DNA of 64,000 nt from Chlorobaculum parvum NCIB 8327. Lineage in GTDB: Bacteria > Bacteroidota > Chlorobiia > Chlorobiales > Chlorobiaceae. Below the pieces are notes generated by a model. It searched no databases and was not told the DNA's origin. It saw only the letters and a program-made list of their open reading frames with translations. The DNA lies in the NCBI RefSeq assembly GCF_000020505.1, contig NC_011027.1:1224001-1288000 (forward strand), given 5' to 3'. A program made the translations under genes and the position numbers. This document shows positions 48,528-57,033 of the stretch, piece after piece (position 1 is the first letter of the stretch; each line of letters opens with the position of its first letter).

Positions 48528-49229
48528 ATGGTTATCAAAACATCAACGGGCATGCAAAAAAAACTTTTCAGCAAAACACTTCTTTCGGCGATACTGGCCA
48601 TCAGCCTGATCGCTCCTGCTTCAGCAAAAGCAAAAAACGTTGCCATCGGCCTCAGAGGCGGAAGTGCCGGCATAGGAGGCGAGGTAACAGTCGGCCTGCT
48701 CTCCAGACTTAATTTCCGAAGCGGCCTGAACTTCTTCAGCTACGATGGCTCCGGCATAGAGAGCGAAACAGAGTACGACTACACGGTCAAACTCAGGTCG
48801 GTCCCGCTGTTACTCGACTATTATCCATTTGACAACGGGTTCAAGGTTACCTCCGGCATCTTCATCAATAACAGCAAAGTGACCGGCGTCGCTCAGCCCG
48901 AAGGGTTAATGCTTGACATCGGCGGGATAAAATACGAGATTCTGAGCATCGGTGATGTAAACGGTAAGATCGATTTCAGGAAAGCATCCCCGTATCTGGG
49001 AATTGGCTGGGGAAACGCTCTCAGCAAGGGCAGCCCTGTGAAAGTCACCGTTGATATCGGAGTTTTGTTCCAGGGCAAACCGAATGTCACGCTTGAGCCA
49101 ACGAAAGATACGTCGCTCATTCCCGGATTCGATGACAGCCTTGAAAAAGAGACCGCCGATCTTAAAAAGGACCTGGAATACCTCCAGTACTACCCGGTTG
49201 TTTCCGTCGGCGTGGCTTACAGCTTCTGA
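48528..49229 (+). CDS. Outer-membrane beta-barrel protein
   Basis: A 233-residue protein with an N-terminal signal peptide ending near ASAKA. The start may be ATG 48528 or ATG 48552 (MQKKLFSKT). The mature part alternates polar and hydrophobic residues in strand-like stretches and ends in YPVVSVGVAYSF, with the terminal Phe typical of barrels. A GLRGGSAGIGGEVTVGLLSRLNFRSG pattern fits the OmpA/W-like porin group. It has its own promoter region. Substrate is unknown. Confidence 0.75.
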   Translation: MVIKTSTGMQKKLFSKTLLSAILAISLIAPASAKAKNVAIGLRGGSAGIGGEVTVGLLSRLNFRSGLNFFSYDGSGIESETEYDYTVKLRSVPLLLDYYPFDNGFKVTSGIFINNSKVTGVAQPEGLMLDIGGIKYEILSIGDVNGKIDFRKASPYLGIGWGNALSKGSPVKVTVDIGVLFQGKPNVTLEPTKDTSLIPGFDDSLEKETADLKKDLEYLQYYPVVSVGVAYSF

Positions 49230-49264
49230 TCACACACCTCTTCAGCAGGGCTGACCATGCACGT

Positions 49265-49444
49265 TCAGCCCTGCTGCCTGATCTCCTTCACAGCTTTTCT
49301 GACATACTCTGAAGCATCGTCGAGATGCTGCATCGCCTGACGGATTTCATAATCGTCATCCGCATCGGCCCTTGCCCGTTCAAGGCGTTTGCGAACATCC
49401 TCGAGAGCATCGGCGGCAAGCTGAAGTGTGGATTCAACTGACAT
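49265..49444 (-). CDS. Small helical protein of unknown function
   Basis: A 59-residue protein from ATG 49444, which has a strong AAGGAGATGAG ribosome site. An in-frame start 17 codons upstream exists but lacks one. The sequence is one or two charged amphipathic helices: LEDVRKRLERARADADDDYEIRQAMQHLDDASEYVRKAV. No cysteine or membrane segment. No family assigned. Confidence 0.65.
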   Translation of the reverse strand: MSVESTLQLAADALEDVRKRLERARADADDDYEIRQAMQHLDDASEYVRKAVKEIRQQG

Positions 49445-49595
49445 CTCATCTCCTTTTTTATTGAGCAGTTTCAAAACAAAATCCTTTCTTGTCAATGTAC
49501 CGAATGGTAACGTCCGCTCCTGAAGAATAAACTCCAGAGCCGGCGCGGCGGTTATACATCCAAAGTCTTTCTCCTGAACACTACGTTACTGAACG

Positions 49596-50063
49596 ATGAA
49601 AAAAATTGCATTGCTCCTGTTGCTGATTTTCGCCCTCTCGGCTCCCGCAGGCGCTGAACAGAATCCTGACTCCGCAGGCATCATCGAGGTTTGCATCGAC
49701 AATATCCGCAGTTCCGACGGCACGGTCGGCGTCGCGCTGTTCAACACCAAAAAGGGATTCCCCGATAAAAGCGAAAGGGCCATCAAGGGCAAAAGCGTTC
49801 CAGCCGGAAAGCAGTGCATCGTGCTTTTCAAGAACGTTCCTTACGGCACCTACGCGGTCAGTGTACTGCACGATGAGAATGGCAACGGCAAAATGGACAA
49901 GGCGTTCCTCGGCATTCCGAAAGAGGGGTTTGGCACATCAAACAATCCGAAGCTGAAAATGGGCCCACCTTCGTTTTCGGACTCCCAGTTTGACCTTGCC
50001 CAGCAGAAAATAACCCTGAACATCAACATGAAGTACCTCCGCAACCCCGAAGAGAAAAAGTGA
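49596..50063 (+). CDS. DUF2141-family exported protein
   Basis: A 155-residue protein with a clear signal peptide (ALLLLLIFALSAPAGA, cleavage near residue 20). The mature part has DGTVGVALFNTKKGFPDKSE and VPYGTYAVSVLHDENGNGKMDKAFLGIPKEGFG, the DUF2141 pattern. It is probably periplasmic or extracellular. The repeat DENGNGKMD resembles a calcium-binding loop, but the family is not known to bind calcium. Function unknown. Confidence 0.82.
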   Translation: MKKIALLLLLIFALSAPAGAEQNPDSAGIIEVCIDNIRSSDGTVGVALFNTKKGFPDKSERAIKGKSVPAGKQCIVLFKNVPYGTYAVSVLHDENGNGKMDKAFLGIPKEGFGTSNNPKLKMGPPSFSDSQFDLAQQKITLNINMKYLRNPEEKK

Positions 50064-50090
50064 GGAGCTCGGCACCGGCCAAAAACATCG

Positions 50091-50128
50091 AAAATGTAGA
50101 TTTTTCAAGCACACCTACAGAAATGTAG
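50091..50128 (+). promoter_or_regulatory. Candidate activator-binding sites upstream of the sigma-54 promoter
   Basis: The octamer AAATGTAG occurs twice (50092-50099 and 50121-50128), the second within the dyad CTACAGAAATGTAG (50115-50128). These lie about 95-130 bp upstream of the sigma-54 promoter, where enhancer-binding activators usually bind. The link is inferred from position. Confidence 0.3.
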
Positions 50129-50220
50129 CCTTATCCATGAATTAAGATTATTGGAGGCGAACAGTAGAAAAATCGCCAAACGCCTACGCTTCAATAGTTT
50201 AGAACAAAAGCATTCTTCGC

Positions 50221-50236
50221 TGGCACAGTAATTGCA
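50221..50236 (+). promoter_or_regulatory. Sigma-54 (RpoN) promoter
   Basis: TGGCAC (50221-50226), five bases, then TTGCA (50232-50236). This equals the sigma-54 consensus TGGCACR-N4-TTGCW, with GG and GC ten bases apart as required. It lies 50 bp before the ATG of the repeat-protein gene, with a predicted start at about 50247. Confidence 0.75.
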
Positions 50237-50286
50237 TATAACAATACAAGAAAGGCACATTTCCACGGCACAAAAAAGGACTAATT

Positions 50287-51216
50287 ATGACCTCTTTCAA
50301 CACCAAATATGGCGAGCTCAAAGGCGTCGAATTCAGAACACTCTATTCGAATGGCAAAACCGACGGCTGCCTTGTCCAGGAGGAGAATGTGCTCAGCACA
50401 CCCTACGGAGAGCTGATTCCGCAGTACGAGGCAGAAGACATGGGGCGCCGCCAGCTTAAACCTTTTTATTTCTATAAGAACGGCGCCATCAAATCGGTAG
50501 CGCTACAGACCCAAACCCTTCTTCGCACGCCGGTCGGAGGCATTCCTGCCGAGCTGGTCACCTTTTACGAATCGGGCAGTGTCAAGCGGGTTTTCCCGCT
50601 CGATGGCAAGCTCAGTGGCTTCTGGACGGCCAAAAACGAGTTTGAACTGGCTGAAGAGATGACCGTCGAATCGCCGATCGGCAGCCTTCGCGCCAAGTTC
50701 ATCGCCATCCAGTTTTACGAAAGCGGCGCTCTAAAGAGCCTGACCCTGTGGCCGGGCGAGTTCCTGACGCTGATGACGCCGGCAGGTCAGATCAGGGTTC
50801 GCACGGGTATTGCATTCTACGAGGACGGCGCGATCCGCTCGCTCGAACCGGCAGGCGTGGTACAGGTCGAAACGCCCATTGGCACCATGACCGCTTATGA
50901 CAACGATCCGCAGGGTGTGCATGGCGACCTCAATTCGCTCCAGTTCAGCCCGGAAGGCACCGTTATGGCACTCAAAACCATCGCAGAAGAGATCACCGTA
51001 ACCGATCAGCTTGGCAACGCACACCGCTTCGCCCCCAGCCTGAAGGACAACACCTGCGGCGTCGAGCGCAAAATCGTGGTACCGATGAAAGTAAGGTTCA
51101 GCGAGGGAAGAATAGTGTTCGAAGACCGACAGGAGTCGTTCAATCTCCAGCAGTGCAAAATCGAAGTTAGGCCTTACGACCGCAAAGGCGACCCAGCATA
51201 CTCCTGCGCGGGCTAA
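50287..51216 (+). CDS. YwqK-like repeat protein under sigma-54 control
   Basis: A 309-residue soluble protein with an AAGGA ribosome site. It contains about five copies of a 45-55-residue unit built around TPxG and FYExGxIKS: FYFYKNGAIKSVAL, VTFYESGSVKRVFPL, IQFYESGALKSLTLWPG, IAFYEDGAIRSLEPAG, with TPVGGI, SPIGSL, TPAGQI and TPIGTM between them. This resembles the MORN-like repeats of the YwqK antitoxin family. No signal peptide. Function unknown. The stop overlaps the convergent oxidoreductase gene by four bases. Confidence 0.75.
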   Translation: MTSFNTKYGELKGVEFRTLYSNGKTDGCLVQEENVLSTPYGELIPQYEAEDMGRRQLKPFYFYKNGAIKSVALQTQTLLRTPVGGIPAELVTFYESGSVKRVFPLDGKLSGFWTAKNEFELAEEMTVESPIGSLRAKFIAIQFYESGALKSLTLWPGEFLTLMTPAGQIRVRTGIAFYEDGAIRSLEPAGVVQVETPIGTMTAYDNDPQGVHGDLNSLQFSPEGTVMALKTIAEEITVTDQLGNAHRFAPSLKDNTCGVERKIVVPMKVRFSEGRIVFEDRQESFNLQQCKIEVRPYDRKGDPAYSCAG

Positions 51217-52574
51217 GCGGGTTCGGTTCCGAACAATGCCTGGGTGGCTTCCAGACCGGCCACCCAGCCTGTTGAAAATGCTGCTTGCAGGTTGAAACCA
51301 CCCACCTCGCCCGCGTAGTCGAGCAGCTCACCGCAGCAGTAGAGGCGAGAGTTAAGCTTCGAGCGCATCGTTTTGGGATCGATTTCGCCAAGCGCAACCC
51401 CTCCAGCTGAGACTTCGGCCTGTTCAAGCGGCACCTTGCGCACCGTACCGAGCGGCAAACGCTTCAGCAATGAGACGATACGCTGGCGCTGCTGCTTTCC
51501 GAGCACGCTCATCGTCACCGTCTCATCGATTTTCGCCAAGCGCATAATTTCGTTGGCAAAAGCATTTGGAATGGTCTGCACCTCCCCATTCTCGTTCTCC
51601 GACTCACCAAGCTTTTCAGGAGCGACCGGCATCCGTTGGAGCACGGTACGCAAAAGACGGCTACCATGGCGAGAAGCCTGGTCGAGCAAAAACGAGGAGA
51701 GCGCCTGTTCGTTGTGACCGGGAAAGAGATCGATTGCAATCCTGACCTGAGCACCTGACGCCATCATGGAAGCCACGGAGCGCGACAGCGAGAGGCACGC
51801 CGGGCCGGAAACGCCCCGATGGCTGACAAGCACATCGCCGCGGCGCACATCACTCGCGCCGTCCGACTCGGCAACAAGCGCCACGTTACGCAGCGAAATC
51901 CCTACCAGCTCACGTCGCGGCGGTGCGTTGAACCAGAGCGGTGCGAGCGCGGGCAGCACACGAACGACGGTCTGCCCGGCGGAAGCCGCCAGCCTGACCC
52001 CGTCACCGGTGGTGCCCGACGAGCCCCATGAGGAGCCGCCAGCCGCCAGAATCACCGTATCGCCTTCGAAGCACCGATCTCCAGCGCAGACAATGCAGCC
52101 GCGGTCGTCACAGTCGAGACGATCGATTCGTGCGCCGGTTACGATCTCCGCCGCGCTGTCGCGAAGCATTCGCTGCATGAGCTCCAGCACCTCGGCGGCG
52201 CGACCCGATTCAGGAAAAACCCGACCGTTCTCACGCGCCATCGTTTTGAGACCATACCTGCCGAACAGCTCAAGAAGATCGGCATTGGAAAAACGGTGCA
52301 CCGCGTGACGCAGGAAACGCTGCTCCTTTTTGTCGAAGAAACCGGTTTCGAGCAGATGCCGAACATCGCCAGCATGGGTAAGGTTGCAGTGTCCCCCCCC
52401 CGAAATAGCGATTTTGTTGCCCGGCTTCGGATTGCGCTCAAACAGAATGATGCGAAACTGCTTGTCAGCGATACCAAGCGCTCTTGCCTGTTTCCGCGCC
52501 GAAATCGCCGCAAGCATCCCCGAAGCCCCCGCCCCGACGATGAGCAGCACACGCTCAATTCCGTTCTTCTGCAC
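51213..52574 (-). CDS. HI0933/BaiN-like FAD-dependent oxidoreductase
   Basis: A 453-residue flavoprotein. The N-terminal FAD-binding fold has VGAGASGMLAAISARKQA (about 12-29) and KIAISGGGHCNLTH. The middle has VILAAGGSSWGSSGTTGDG and the C-terminal GELLDYAGEVGGFNLQAAFSTG, which are the HI0933 family signatures. The reaction is unknown for this subfamily; some members act on bile acids or are annotated as YhiN. It is a single gene, convergent with the repeat-protein gene. Confidence 0.88.
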   Translation of the reverse strand: MQKNGIERVLLIVGAGASGMLAAISARKQARALGIADKQFRIILFERNPKPGNKIAISGGGHCNLTHAGDVRHLLETGFFDKKEQRFLRHAVHRFSNADLLELFGRYGLKTMARENGRVFPESGRAAEVLELMQRMLRDSAAEIVTGARIDRLDCDDRGCIVCAGDRCFEGDTVILAAGGSSWGSSGTTGDGVRLAASAGQTVVRVLPALAPLWFNAPPRRELVGISLRNVALVAESDGASDVRRGDVLVSHRGVSGPACLSLSRSVASMMASGAQVRIAIDLFPGHNEQALSSFLLDQASRHGSRLLRTVLQRMPVAPEKLGESENENGEVQTIPNAFANEIMRLAKIDETVTMSVLGKQQRQRIVSLLKRLPLGTVRKVPLEQAEVSAGGVALGEIDPKTMRSKLNSRLYCCGELLDYAGEVGGFNLQAAFSTGWVAGLEATQALFGTEPA

Positions 52575-52664
52575 TACTAACTCGATTTTTTAAAGAATCC
52601 AACAGATCCGTCGGATGAAAAGCTGTTATCAAAAAGGGCCGCCGCAAGGGACTGTGCCCCTACA

Positions 52665-53834
52665 CTACTCGCTGCTGGTTGTCACCCTCATGCCGTCCTG
52701 CAACTCGTTCGGCGGATGCATCACCACGCGCTCGCCATCGCGGAGACCGTCGAGTACTTCGGCGTCATCGATGCCGCGCTGGCCGATGCTCACCTTGCGA
52801 GTTTTAGCCCGTCTGCCGTCGATGACGAACACTTCCCACTGCTGGCCGCTCCTGAAAAGCGCACTGACCGGCACCCTGAGCACCCGTTCGGCACTCCAGG
52901 TGACGATGCTGGCCTGAACGCGGAAATTGTCGCCGAGAAGCGGTTCCGGCTGGTCGAGCGTGGCAATGATGTTCACCCGCTTTTCCTCGATTCCGAGCGC
53001 GGAGGTCTTGGTGAACGCTGCCGGTTCGATGCGCGTCACGGAGGCCTTGAGCGTCCCCTTGCCGCCCCAGTCGTCGATAGCAACCGGATCACCGGGCTTC
53101 ACACTGACGGCGTCCGAAGAGAGCACATCAATGACAACCTCAAGCTGCTCCGGATTACCGATCTCGACCAGCGGCGTACCGGCCGTCACGAATCGCTCGC
53201 TCTTGTCGGGAATGCGCAACACCCGGCCCGTCACCGGGGAACGTACCTCGACCGCCTTCGTGGCGATTTTCCGGTCGATGCGCGCCTCGGCGGCGACAGC
53301 CTGCAAGCGCGCTGCACGCACCGCCTCTTGCGCTGCACGCGCCTCTTTTTCAAGTACCGAGGCATCCTCCCGAGCAAGCTCGTGGCTCTCCTTCGACACC
53401 GCGCCCTCCTGATAGAGGCGGTCGTAACGCTCCGCTTTCAGACGTGCCTGGGCAAGCTGCACCGAAATCTGCCGCTGCCGCGCCTGGGCTTCGGCCACGG
53501 AAGCTGATGCCGAACCGGCCATTGCCGCCGCTTCGCGGTATTCCCGCGTATTCTGATCAGGCGGCAAAATCGAGGCCACCGTCATGCCGGACCGGACACT
53601 GTCGCCCTCCACCAGCCCGATCCGCAGCAGCTTGCCGGTCACCGGTGCGGCGATGGCAAAGCGGTCGATCACCCTGGTGTATCCCTCGTCTTCAAGCGTC
53701 ACGTCGAGCGGCCCGTAGCTCACCTTTCCGGCATCGACCGGCAACGGTGCTGGCCGAAGCACCAGCGCGAGCAGGGCGATGACTACGACCGATGAAATGG
53801 CGACAATGCGCTGGGTTCTGCTCAATGGTTTCAT
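52665..53834 (-). CDS. Periplasmic adaptor (MacA/HlyD-like membrane-fusion protein)
   Basis: A 389-residue adaptor of an ABC export pump. One N-terminal membrane segment (about 11-27) is followed by a barrel-sandwich lipoyl half, a coiled-coil hairpin (about 95-165, rich in Ala, Glu and Gln) and the second lipoyl half (EVRSPVTGRVLRIPDKS). C-terminal barrel and membrane-proximal domains follow. It is one base downstream of the permease gene, so it is co-translated with it. Confidence 0.88.
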   Translation of the reverse strand: MKPLSRTQRIVAISSVVVIALLALVLRPAPLPVDAGKVSYGPLDVTLEDEGYTRVIDRFAIAAPVTGKLLRIGLVEGDSVRSGMTVASILPPDQNTREYREAAAMAGSASASVAEAQARQRQISVQLAQARLKAERYDRLYQEGAVSKESHELAREDASVLEKEARAAQEAVRAARLQAVAAEARIDRKIATKAVEVRSPVTGRVLRIPDKSERFVTAGTPLVEIGNPEQLEVVIDVLSSDAVSVKPGDPVAIDDWGGKGTLKASVTRIEPAAFTKTSALGIEEKRVNIIATLDQPEPLLGDNFRVQASIVTWSAERVLRVPVSALFRSGQQWEVFVIDGRRAKTRKVSIGQRGIDDAEVLDGLRDGERVVMHPPNELQDGMRVTTSSE

Positions 53835-53835
53835 C

Positions 53836-56205
53836 TCACTCCCTTGTTTTCAAAACGGCGATCAGGTCGAGCGTATGGATTCTGCGACCCACAATCAGAC
53901 CCGTAACGATAGCAACCGTAACCATAACGGCAAAGGCAAAAAGAAAGTTGACCGGCGTAAAAACAAGCGGCATCCGGTACAGTTCCGAACTCAACGCTTT
54001 CGCCAGCAGAACCGAAAGCACGACGCCAATCGCAAAGCCGAGCGGAATGGCCGCGATGCAGAAAACTGCCTGCTCGCCGAGGAGGATCACGGCGATCTCC
54101 CGCTTGGTCATGCCGAGCACGCGAAGGCTCGACAGCTCACGCACCCGCTCCGACAAGGTGATGCGCGCACCGTTGTAGATCATCGCGAACGCCAGCACGC
54201 AGGCGAACGCTGTCAGGATGAAGGTCGAGGTGTTCATGCTTTTGGCGATCATCTCGTCGAAGCTCTTTTTCATGGCCTGAAGCATCATGACACCGGCAAT
54301 CCCCGGCGTCTGCTTGAAGCGCTCGTACAACGCGATGCGCTTCGAACCGTCGAGCTTCAGCAATGCTGCGCTCAGCGCGCCGCCATCTCCGGCGAGGCGA
54401 TTCAGCTCATCGATGCGAAGATACGCTGAAAGACCGAGAAGTTCGTCGATGGTTCCTGCCACCGGCACCTCCACCGAACGGCGCTCCCCCTGCAAAAACT
54501 CGACCTGTAGCACATCACCCGCCTTGACGTCGAGCAGGTCGGCCAGCGTGGTCGTCAAAAGCAAACCACGGGCGGGGAGATTCTGCAGCCGGTCATTGCT
54601 GTCGGTCAGGCGCTGCAAACCGTCGGTTTTCTGCAAGCCTTTCAGCGTTTGCCGCCGCGAATGGGAACCGAACCGCAGCCGAACCGGCTCCTCGCGATAA
54701 TATTCCGCATCGAGCACCCCCTTCATCGACGCGAAGCTGAACGCGGTCGAAGGCGGCATGGCCTCGTTGAAAATCACGGTCACATCCTCCCGATGACGCG
54801 AGCCGAACTCCACCTCGCTCATGCGCTTGACCGAGTCGAAGGTGTAGCGGCTCACCACCAGAATGGCGATGGAGAGCGCGATCATGGTCACAGACAGAAG
54901 CGATTTGAACGGATGGCGCTCGATATTGCGCACGATGATTCGCACCGGCGTCGAAAACCGGCGGGCGATTTGCGGATTGTCGAGAATGCCCGGCTTGTAG
55001 ATCGCTGGCGACTCGGGACGCATTGCCTCGGCTGGAGGGAGATTCACGGCCTTGCGAGCCGCATCGAGCGCTCCGCCAACCGCCGCACCGAAGCTCAGCA
55101 GCACCGCGGCCAAGGCGTTCTCCATCCGGAAATCATAGATCAGCCTGGGAAAATTATAGACGTCGCCGTACAGTTGCAGCAACTGCGTACCCAGCCACGC
55201 ACCGCCTCCCGTACCGAGCATCACGCCCGCAACCGTCGGCACAAGCGCAAACCCGAGCACGTGCAGGCCGATATCCTCGTTGCTGTACCCCATCGCCTTG
55301 AGCACGGCGATCTGCTCTCGCTGCGTGCTCACCAGCCGCCGCAGGACGATGTTCAGAAGGAAGATCGCGACCGCCAGAAAAATGGTCGGCAAAACGGTAA
55401 TTTCGATGCCGAGAATGCGGATTTCATCGGAGATAAAGCGGTCGGAAAGCTGCTGGTCACGCCCGTAAGCCCCGAGCGAACCGTAGCGGGCGAAGATCCT
55501 GTCGAGCTGACGGATCACCTCTTTTTCCGAAGCTCCGTGCGCCAGAGTCAACGCCATATCGTTGAACGCGCCGCTCATGTCAAGCGCCGACTCAAGCGCC
55601 TTGCGGTTCATCCAGAACACCCCGAATCGGCGGTTATCCGGGAAAAACGCGCCCGGCTGCACCTCGTAAATATACTCCGGCGACAACCCGACGCCCACGA
55701 TCTGCAACCGCTTCCAGCGCCCGTTGATCACCACGCCAATGTGGTCGCCCGGCTGAAGGCGGTTCGCCTTCATGAACGGTTTGCTCACCACCACCTCCTC
55801 CGGGCGGGACGGATCGGGCATGCGCCCCGATGAAATGTACACGCCGTTCAGCGACGGCTCGCCCCGGTCGGGAAGCGACACCAGGTGCGCGGTCGCCGGT
55901 TCATCGAGCCCCGGAACATCCACGGTCACATCGGTCTGGATGCGCGTGCTCACCGTCGCCACGCCCGGAATGCGGCTCACCTTGCCGCGCAAAAACTCCG
56001 GCGCACGCTTGCACTGCATGAACAGATCGGCAAACCGGTAGCGGCTGTAATAATCGGAGCGCGACACCTCCAGCGAGTACTTCACATTGGTCATCGACAC
56101 AAACACCGCAATCCCGCACAGCACCACTGCCGTCACCGCCAGCATCTGCCCCTTCATGTGCAGAAGATCGCGCAGAAGTTTCCGGTTGAGCTCTTTCATG
56201 GACAA
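53836..56205 (-). CDS. ABC transporter permease with two FtsX/MacB_PCD halves
   Basis: A 789-residue permease. An N-terminal membrane helix (about 16-38) is followed by a large periplasmic domain (about 40-270), a FtsX-type transmembrane block (about 275-395), a second periplasmic domain and a final three-helix FtsX block (about 670-785). This is the fused-dimer type found with HlyD adaptors. Its ATPase partner (57678-58403) should be adjacent but is separated by an insertion of about 1.4 kb. ATG 56205 is used. Confidence 0.88.
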   Translation of the reverse strand: MSMKELNRKLLRDLLHMKGQMLAVTAVVLCGIAVFVSMTNVKYSLEVSRSDYYSRYRFADLFMQCKRAPEFLRGKVSRIPGVATVSTRIQTDVTVDVPGLDEPATAHLVSLPDRGEPSLNGVYISSGRMPDPSRPEEVVVSKPFMKANRLQPGDHIGVVINGRWKRLQIVGVGLSPEYIYEVQPGAFFPDNRRFGVFWMNRKALESALDMSGAFNDMALTLAHGASEKEVIRQLDRIFARYGSLGAYGRDQQLSDRFISDEIRILGIEITVLPTIFLAVAIFLLNIVLRRLVSTQREQIAVLKAMGYSNEDIGLHVLGFALVPTVAGVMLGTGGGAWLGTQLLQLYGDVYNFPRLIYDFRMENALAAVLLSFGAAVGGALDAARKAVNLPPAEAMRPESPAIYKPGILDNPQIARRFSTPVRIIVRNIERHPFKSLLSVTMIALSIAILVVSRYTFDSVKRMSEVEFGSRHREDVTVIFNEAMPPSTAFSFASMKGVLDAEYYREEPVRLRFGSHSRRQTLKGLQKTDGLQRLTDSNDRLQNLPARGLLLTTTLADLLDVKAGDVLQVEFLQGERRSVEVPVAGTIDELLGLSAYLRIDELNRLAGDGGALSAALLKLDGSKRIALYERFKQTPGIAGVMMLQAMKKSFDEMIAKSMNTSTFILTAFACVLAFAMIYNGARITLSERVRELSSLRVLGMTKREIAVILLGEQAVFCIAAIPLGFAIGVVLSVLLAKALSSELYRMPLVFTPVNFLFAFAVMVTVAIVTGLIVGRRIHTLDLIAVLKTRE

Positions 56206-56564
56206 TTGCGTGTGGAGATTCTCGTATCAGCGTACATCTACAAGGTATCAACACCGAACCACAAAAAACCGTTTTACCGGCTGTTACGTATCAGCATAGT
56301 GTTGTCGCCATAACAGTCCAGCATCACCGTCATTGCGAGGAGCAAAGCGACGCGGCAATCCATGCCGCAATCAGCGAAGGCAAAAATGGATCGCCACGCC
56401 CCGACAGGTCGGGACTCGCGATGACGACTCTTCGTCATTTTTATCTTGATATTGATGACAGACCCGACGGCTGGAATTGGAAAATCTTTACATTCAGGAT
56501 TGAAAGGATGATTGAACAGGCAGGCAAATAATCAAATCGAACTGATTACAAACAGGAGAAACTC
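56206..56564. other. Left part of the insertion, with the palindromic repeat
   Basis: No gene in 359 bases. It holds the palindromic repeat at 56329-56425 and a short leader before the small cysteine-rich gene at 56565. The segment joins the permease start to inserted material, so an original promoter or operon junction here has been lost. Confidence 0.5.
56329..56425. repeat. Imperfect palindromic dispersed repeat
   Basis: A 97-bp element whose ends GTCATTGCGAG and CTCGCGATGAC pair; inner arms GGCAATCCAT and ATGGATCGCC pair as well. This kind of intergenic palindrome (CATTGCGAGGAGC...) recurs in many bacterial genomes. It is non-coding and marks the left edge of the inserted region. Confidence 0.65.
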
Positions 56565-56753
56565 ATGGCTGATGCACCCTGCAAAAACTGCAAACTGCGC
56601 GCCAAATACGACCAGAATCCAAGCTCACTCGTCGGCCGATTCTGGCGCTGGCACATCAACTTCTGCCCCGGCTGGAAAGCCTACTTCACCTCGCTCCCGC
56701 AGGAAGAGAAAAAGAGGCTGGCTGCACAGTATGATTTCAGGAAATATCAGTAA
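56565..56753 (+). CDS. Small Cys-rich protein (CKNCKLRAKYD type)
   Basis: A 62-residue protein with an AGGAG ribosome site. CKNC (residues 6-9) near the N-terminus and CPGWKAYFTSLPQEEKKRLAAQYDF at the C-terminal side are the main features; Cys pairs suggest a metal-binding site. Aromatic residues FWRWHINF sit in the middle. It is on the plus strand within the region that splits the exporter operon. I believe it is a conserved hypothetical of this group, but I cannot verify this. Confidence 0.65.
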   Translation: MADAPCKNCKLRAKYDQNPSSLVGRFWRWHINFCPGWKAYFTSLPQEEKKRLAAQYDFRKYQ

Positions 56754-56785
56754 GGCAGGATTGAAGAGATAGGCAAAAAAGCCCA

Positions 56786-56953
56786 TTAGCGCGAAGGCAA
56801 CTTCTTCGGCTTGCAAAGATTCTTCTTCTTTTTCGACACCCTCGCACATTTCTGGCAAATGTACCTAGGCTTTGAAACTGCTTCTACGATAGCAGGCATA
56901 TTTTCCTCGATCTCCTTCTTGTCGAGCTTGCAGAGTTTATCGTCTGGTTTCAT
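56786..56953 (-). CDS. Small Cys-rich protein, rubredoxin-like pattern
   Basis: A 55-residue ORF, ATG 56953 to TAA 56786-56788, with MKPDDKLCKLDKKEIEENMP, YICQKCARVSKKKK and NLCKPKKLP. The four cysteines, including a CxxC, suggest a small zinc or iron knuckle. I verified the reading frame base by base. There is no strong ribosome site. It lies 32 bp after the convergent plus-strand small gene, inside the insertion. Confidence 0.6.
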   Translation of the reverse strand: MKPDDKLCKLDKKEIEENMPAIVEAVSKPRYICQKCARVSKKKKNLCKPKKLPSR

Positions 56954-57033
56954 GTTGGCTAATACTCAGTTAACAGGAGGCTTTGGAGTAGTGCCAAAGG
57001 TGACGCGGAAACGCCATTCCGTTCAATGCCTGA

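Noticed and set aside
54649-55833. 394-codon open frame opposite the exporter permease
   Set aside because: It mirrors the GC-rich permease gene and has a composition and repeat pattern typical of shadow frames.
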